A program made the position numbers and the translations under genes. A stretch of 64,000 bases of DNA. It comes from Methylomagnum ishizawai. Lineage in GTDB: Bacteria > Pseudomonadota > Gammaproteobacteria > Methylococcales > Methylococcaceae. This document shows positions 62,902-64,000 of this stretch, in pieces (positions within the stretch are counted from its first letter, which is position 1; every line of letters begins with the position of its first letter). The stretch spans positions 1,694,501-1,758,500 of the forward strand of contig NZ_AP019783.1 of assembly GCF_019670005.1 (NCBI RefSeq), given 5' to 3'. The notes under the pieces are model-generated. The model was not told where the DNA came from and did no database searches. It worked only from the letters and a program-made list of their open reading frames with translations.

Positions 62902-64000
62902 CTAACCGAAAATCTCGATCACCTGGCGGAGGCCCGCCATCAGGGTATCGACTTCCTCGAAGCTATTGTAAAGCCCGAACGAGGCCCGCGCCGTGGCCGG
63001 CACCTGGAAGAAATCCATCACCGGCATGGCGCAATGGTGCCCGGCGCGGATAGCGATGCCCATATGGTCGAGCAAGGTGCCGATATCGTGCGGATGGATG
63101 CGCCCGAGGGTAAAGGACAGGATCGCACCCTTGGCGTGGGCGGTGCCGATCAGCTTCAGCCCGTCGATCTGGGCGGCGCGTTCGGTGGCGTAGGCCAACA
63201 GCCGGTGTTCGTGGGCGGCGATGGCTTCGATGCCGATGCCGCGCACATAGTCGATGGCCGCGCCCAGGGCGATGGTATCGACGATATTGGGCGTGCCGGC
63301 CTCGAATTTATAGGGCAGGCTGTTGTACTCGGTCTTCTCGAACGTGACTTGGCGGATCATGTCGCCGCCGCCTTGGTAGGGCGGCATGGCTTTCAGCAAG
63401 GTTTCCTTGCCGTACAACACGCCGATGCCGGACGGCCCATACAGCTTGTGCCCGGAAAAGGCGTAGAAATCGCAATCCAGCGCCCGCACGTCCACGGTGA
63501 GGTGGGGAATCGCCTGCGCCCCGTCCAGCAGCACGGGCACGCTGCGGGCATGGGCCAGGGCGATGATTTCCGCCACCGGGTTGATGGTGCCGAGCGCGTT
63601 CGACATATGGGTGACGGCCACCAGCTGGGTGCGTTCCGACAACAGCGCCGCGAATTCGTCCAGCAGCAATTCGCCGTCGAGGTTGATGGGCGCGACTTTC
63701 AGCACTGCGCCGGTTTGCCCGCACAACATCTGCCAGGGCACGATGTTGGAATGATGCTCCATGGCGGTGATAAGGATTTCGTCGCCCGCGCCCAGCTTGG
63801 AGCGGCCATAGCTCTGCGCCACCAGGTTGATGGCCTCGGTGGTGCCGCGGGTGAAGATGATTTCGCGCTCGCTTCCGGCGTTGATGAACGCCCGCACCTT
63901 CTCCCGCGCCCCCTCGAACAAATCCGTCGCCCGCTGGCTCAGGGTATGCACCCCGCGATGCACATTGGCATAGTCCTCCTCGTACACCTTGCGGATGCAA
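62902..64000 (-). CDS. sufS: Cysteine desulfurase SufS, 5' end outside window
   Basis: The visible 366 codons (start lies beyond 64000) encode a class V aminotransferase-fold PLP enzyme: [44 protein letters not shown], the PLP lysine in [13 protein letters not shown], and the catalytic cysteine in [14 protein letters not shown]. It frees sulfur from cysteine for cluster assembly with SufU. The frame is open to the window edge. Confidence 0.95.
   Translation of the reverse strand, partial: CIRKVYEEDYANVHRGVHTLSQRATDLFEGAREKVRAFINAGSEREIIFTRGTTEAINLVAQSYGRSKLGAGDEILITAMEHHSNIVPWQMLCGQTGAVLKVAPINLDGELLLDEFAALLSERTQLVAVTHMSNALGTINPVAEIIALAHARSVPVLLDGAQAIPHLTVDVRALDCDFYAFSGHKLYGPSGIGVLYGKETLLKAMPPYQGGGDMIRQVTFEKTEYNSLPYKFEAGTPNIVDTIALGAAIDYVRGIGIEAIAAHEHRLLAYATERAAQIDGLKLIGTAHAKGAILSFTLGRIHPHDIGTLLDHMGIAIRAGHHCAMPVMDFFQVPATARASFGLYNSFEEVDTLMAGLRQVIEIFG

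Overview
The window is GC-rich chromosomal DNA of a gammaproteobacterium. The evidence is the order zapA / 6S RNA / 5-formyl-THF cyclo-ligase, the run UPF0149 / pepP / ubiH on the other strand, an adenylylatable type I glutamine synthetase and a Rep helicase. A methanotroph-like lineage (Methylococcaceae) would fit the general character, but no methane-oxidation gene is visible, so this is only a guess.

Layout. (1) 1-15.3 kb is a mobile, P4-satellite-like island. It carries a type III restriction-modification operon (mod, res, a DUF4365 protein and a cut-off small ORF). It also has a replication module: a split TOPRIM primase and a DUF3987 helicase, with an array of TTTTGTCG repeats beside them. 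An AlpA-type regulator, a C4-like antisense-RNA leader and a P4-family integrase complete the core. An IS4-family element with a 13-bp target duplication splits one large island gene, which can be rejoined exactly in frame. (2) 15.4-23.4 kb is housekeeping: glnA, a Nudix-ThiE fusion, an EVE protein, a 5-formyl-THF cyclo-ligase, 6S RNA, zapA, UPF0149, pepP and ubiH. (3) 23.4-56 kb is a large surface-glycan and secretion locus. Leftward genes encode glycosyltransferases (GT2, GT4, GT10-like, GT41), two FkbM-type methyltransferases, two radical SAM enzymes, a CDP-3,6-dideoxyhexose pathway and a 2419-residue protein of about 265 Thr-rich octapeptides with a Ca-binding-type C-terminus. Rightward genes encode a type I secretion ABC transporter, its HlyD partner, GDP-fucose synthesis (gmd, fcl) and an FG-GAP propeller. 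(4) 56-64 kb holds a frameshifted diguanylate cyclase, tRNA-Arg(CCG), rep, an outer-membrane-like protein and a suf group (Rieske, sufU, VOC, sufS).

The most interesting reading is that region 3 is one system. A giant Thr-rich repeat protein would be exported by the adjacent type I secretion pair. It could be decorated by the GT41 O-GlcNAc-transferase-like enzyme encoded directly downstream on the same strand, and possibly extended with fucose or dideoxy sugars made by the neighbouring genes. That link is inference; the individual gene calls are well supported.
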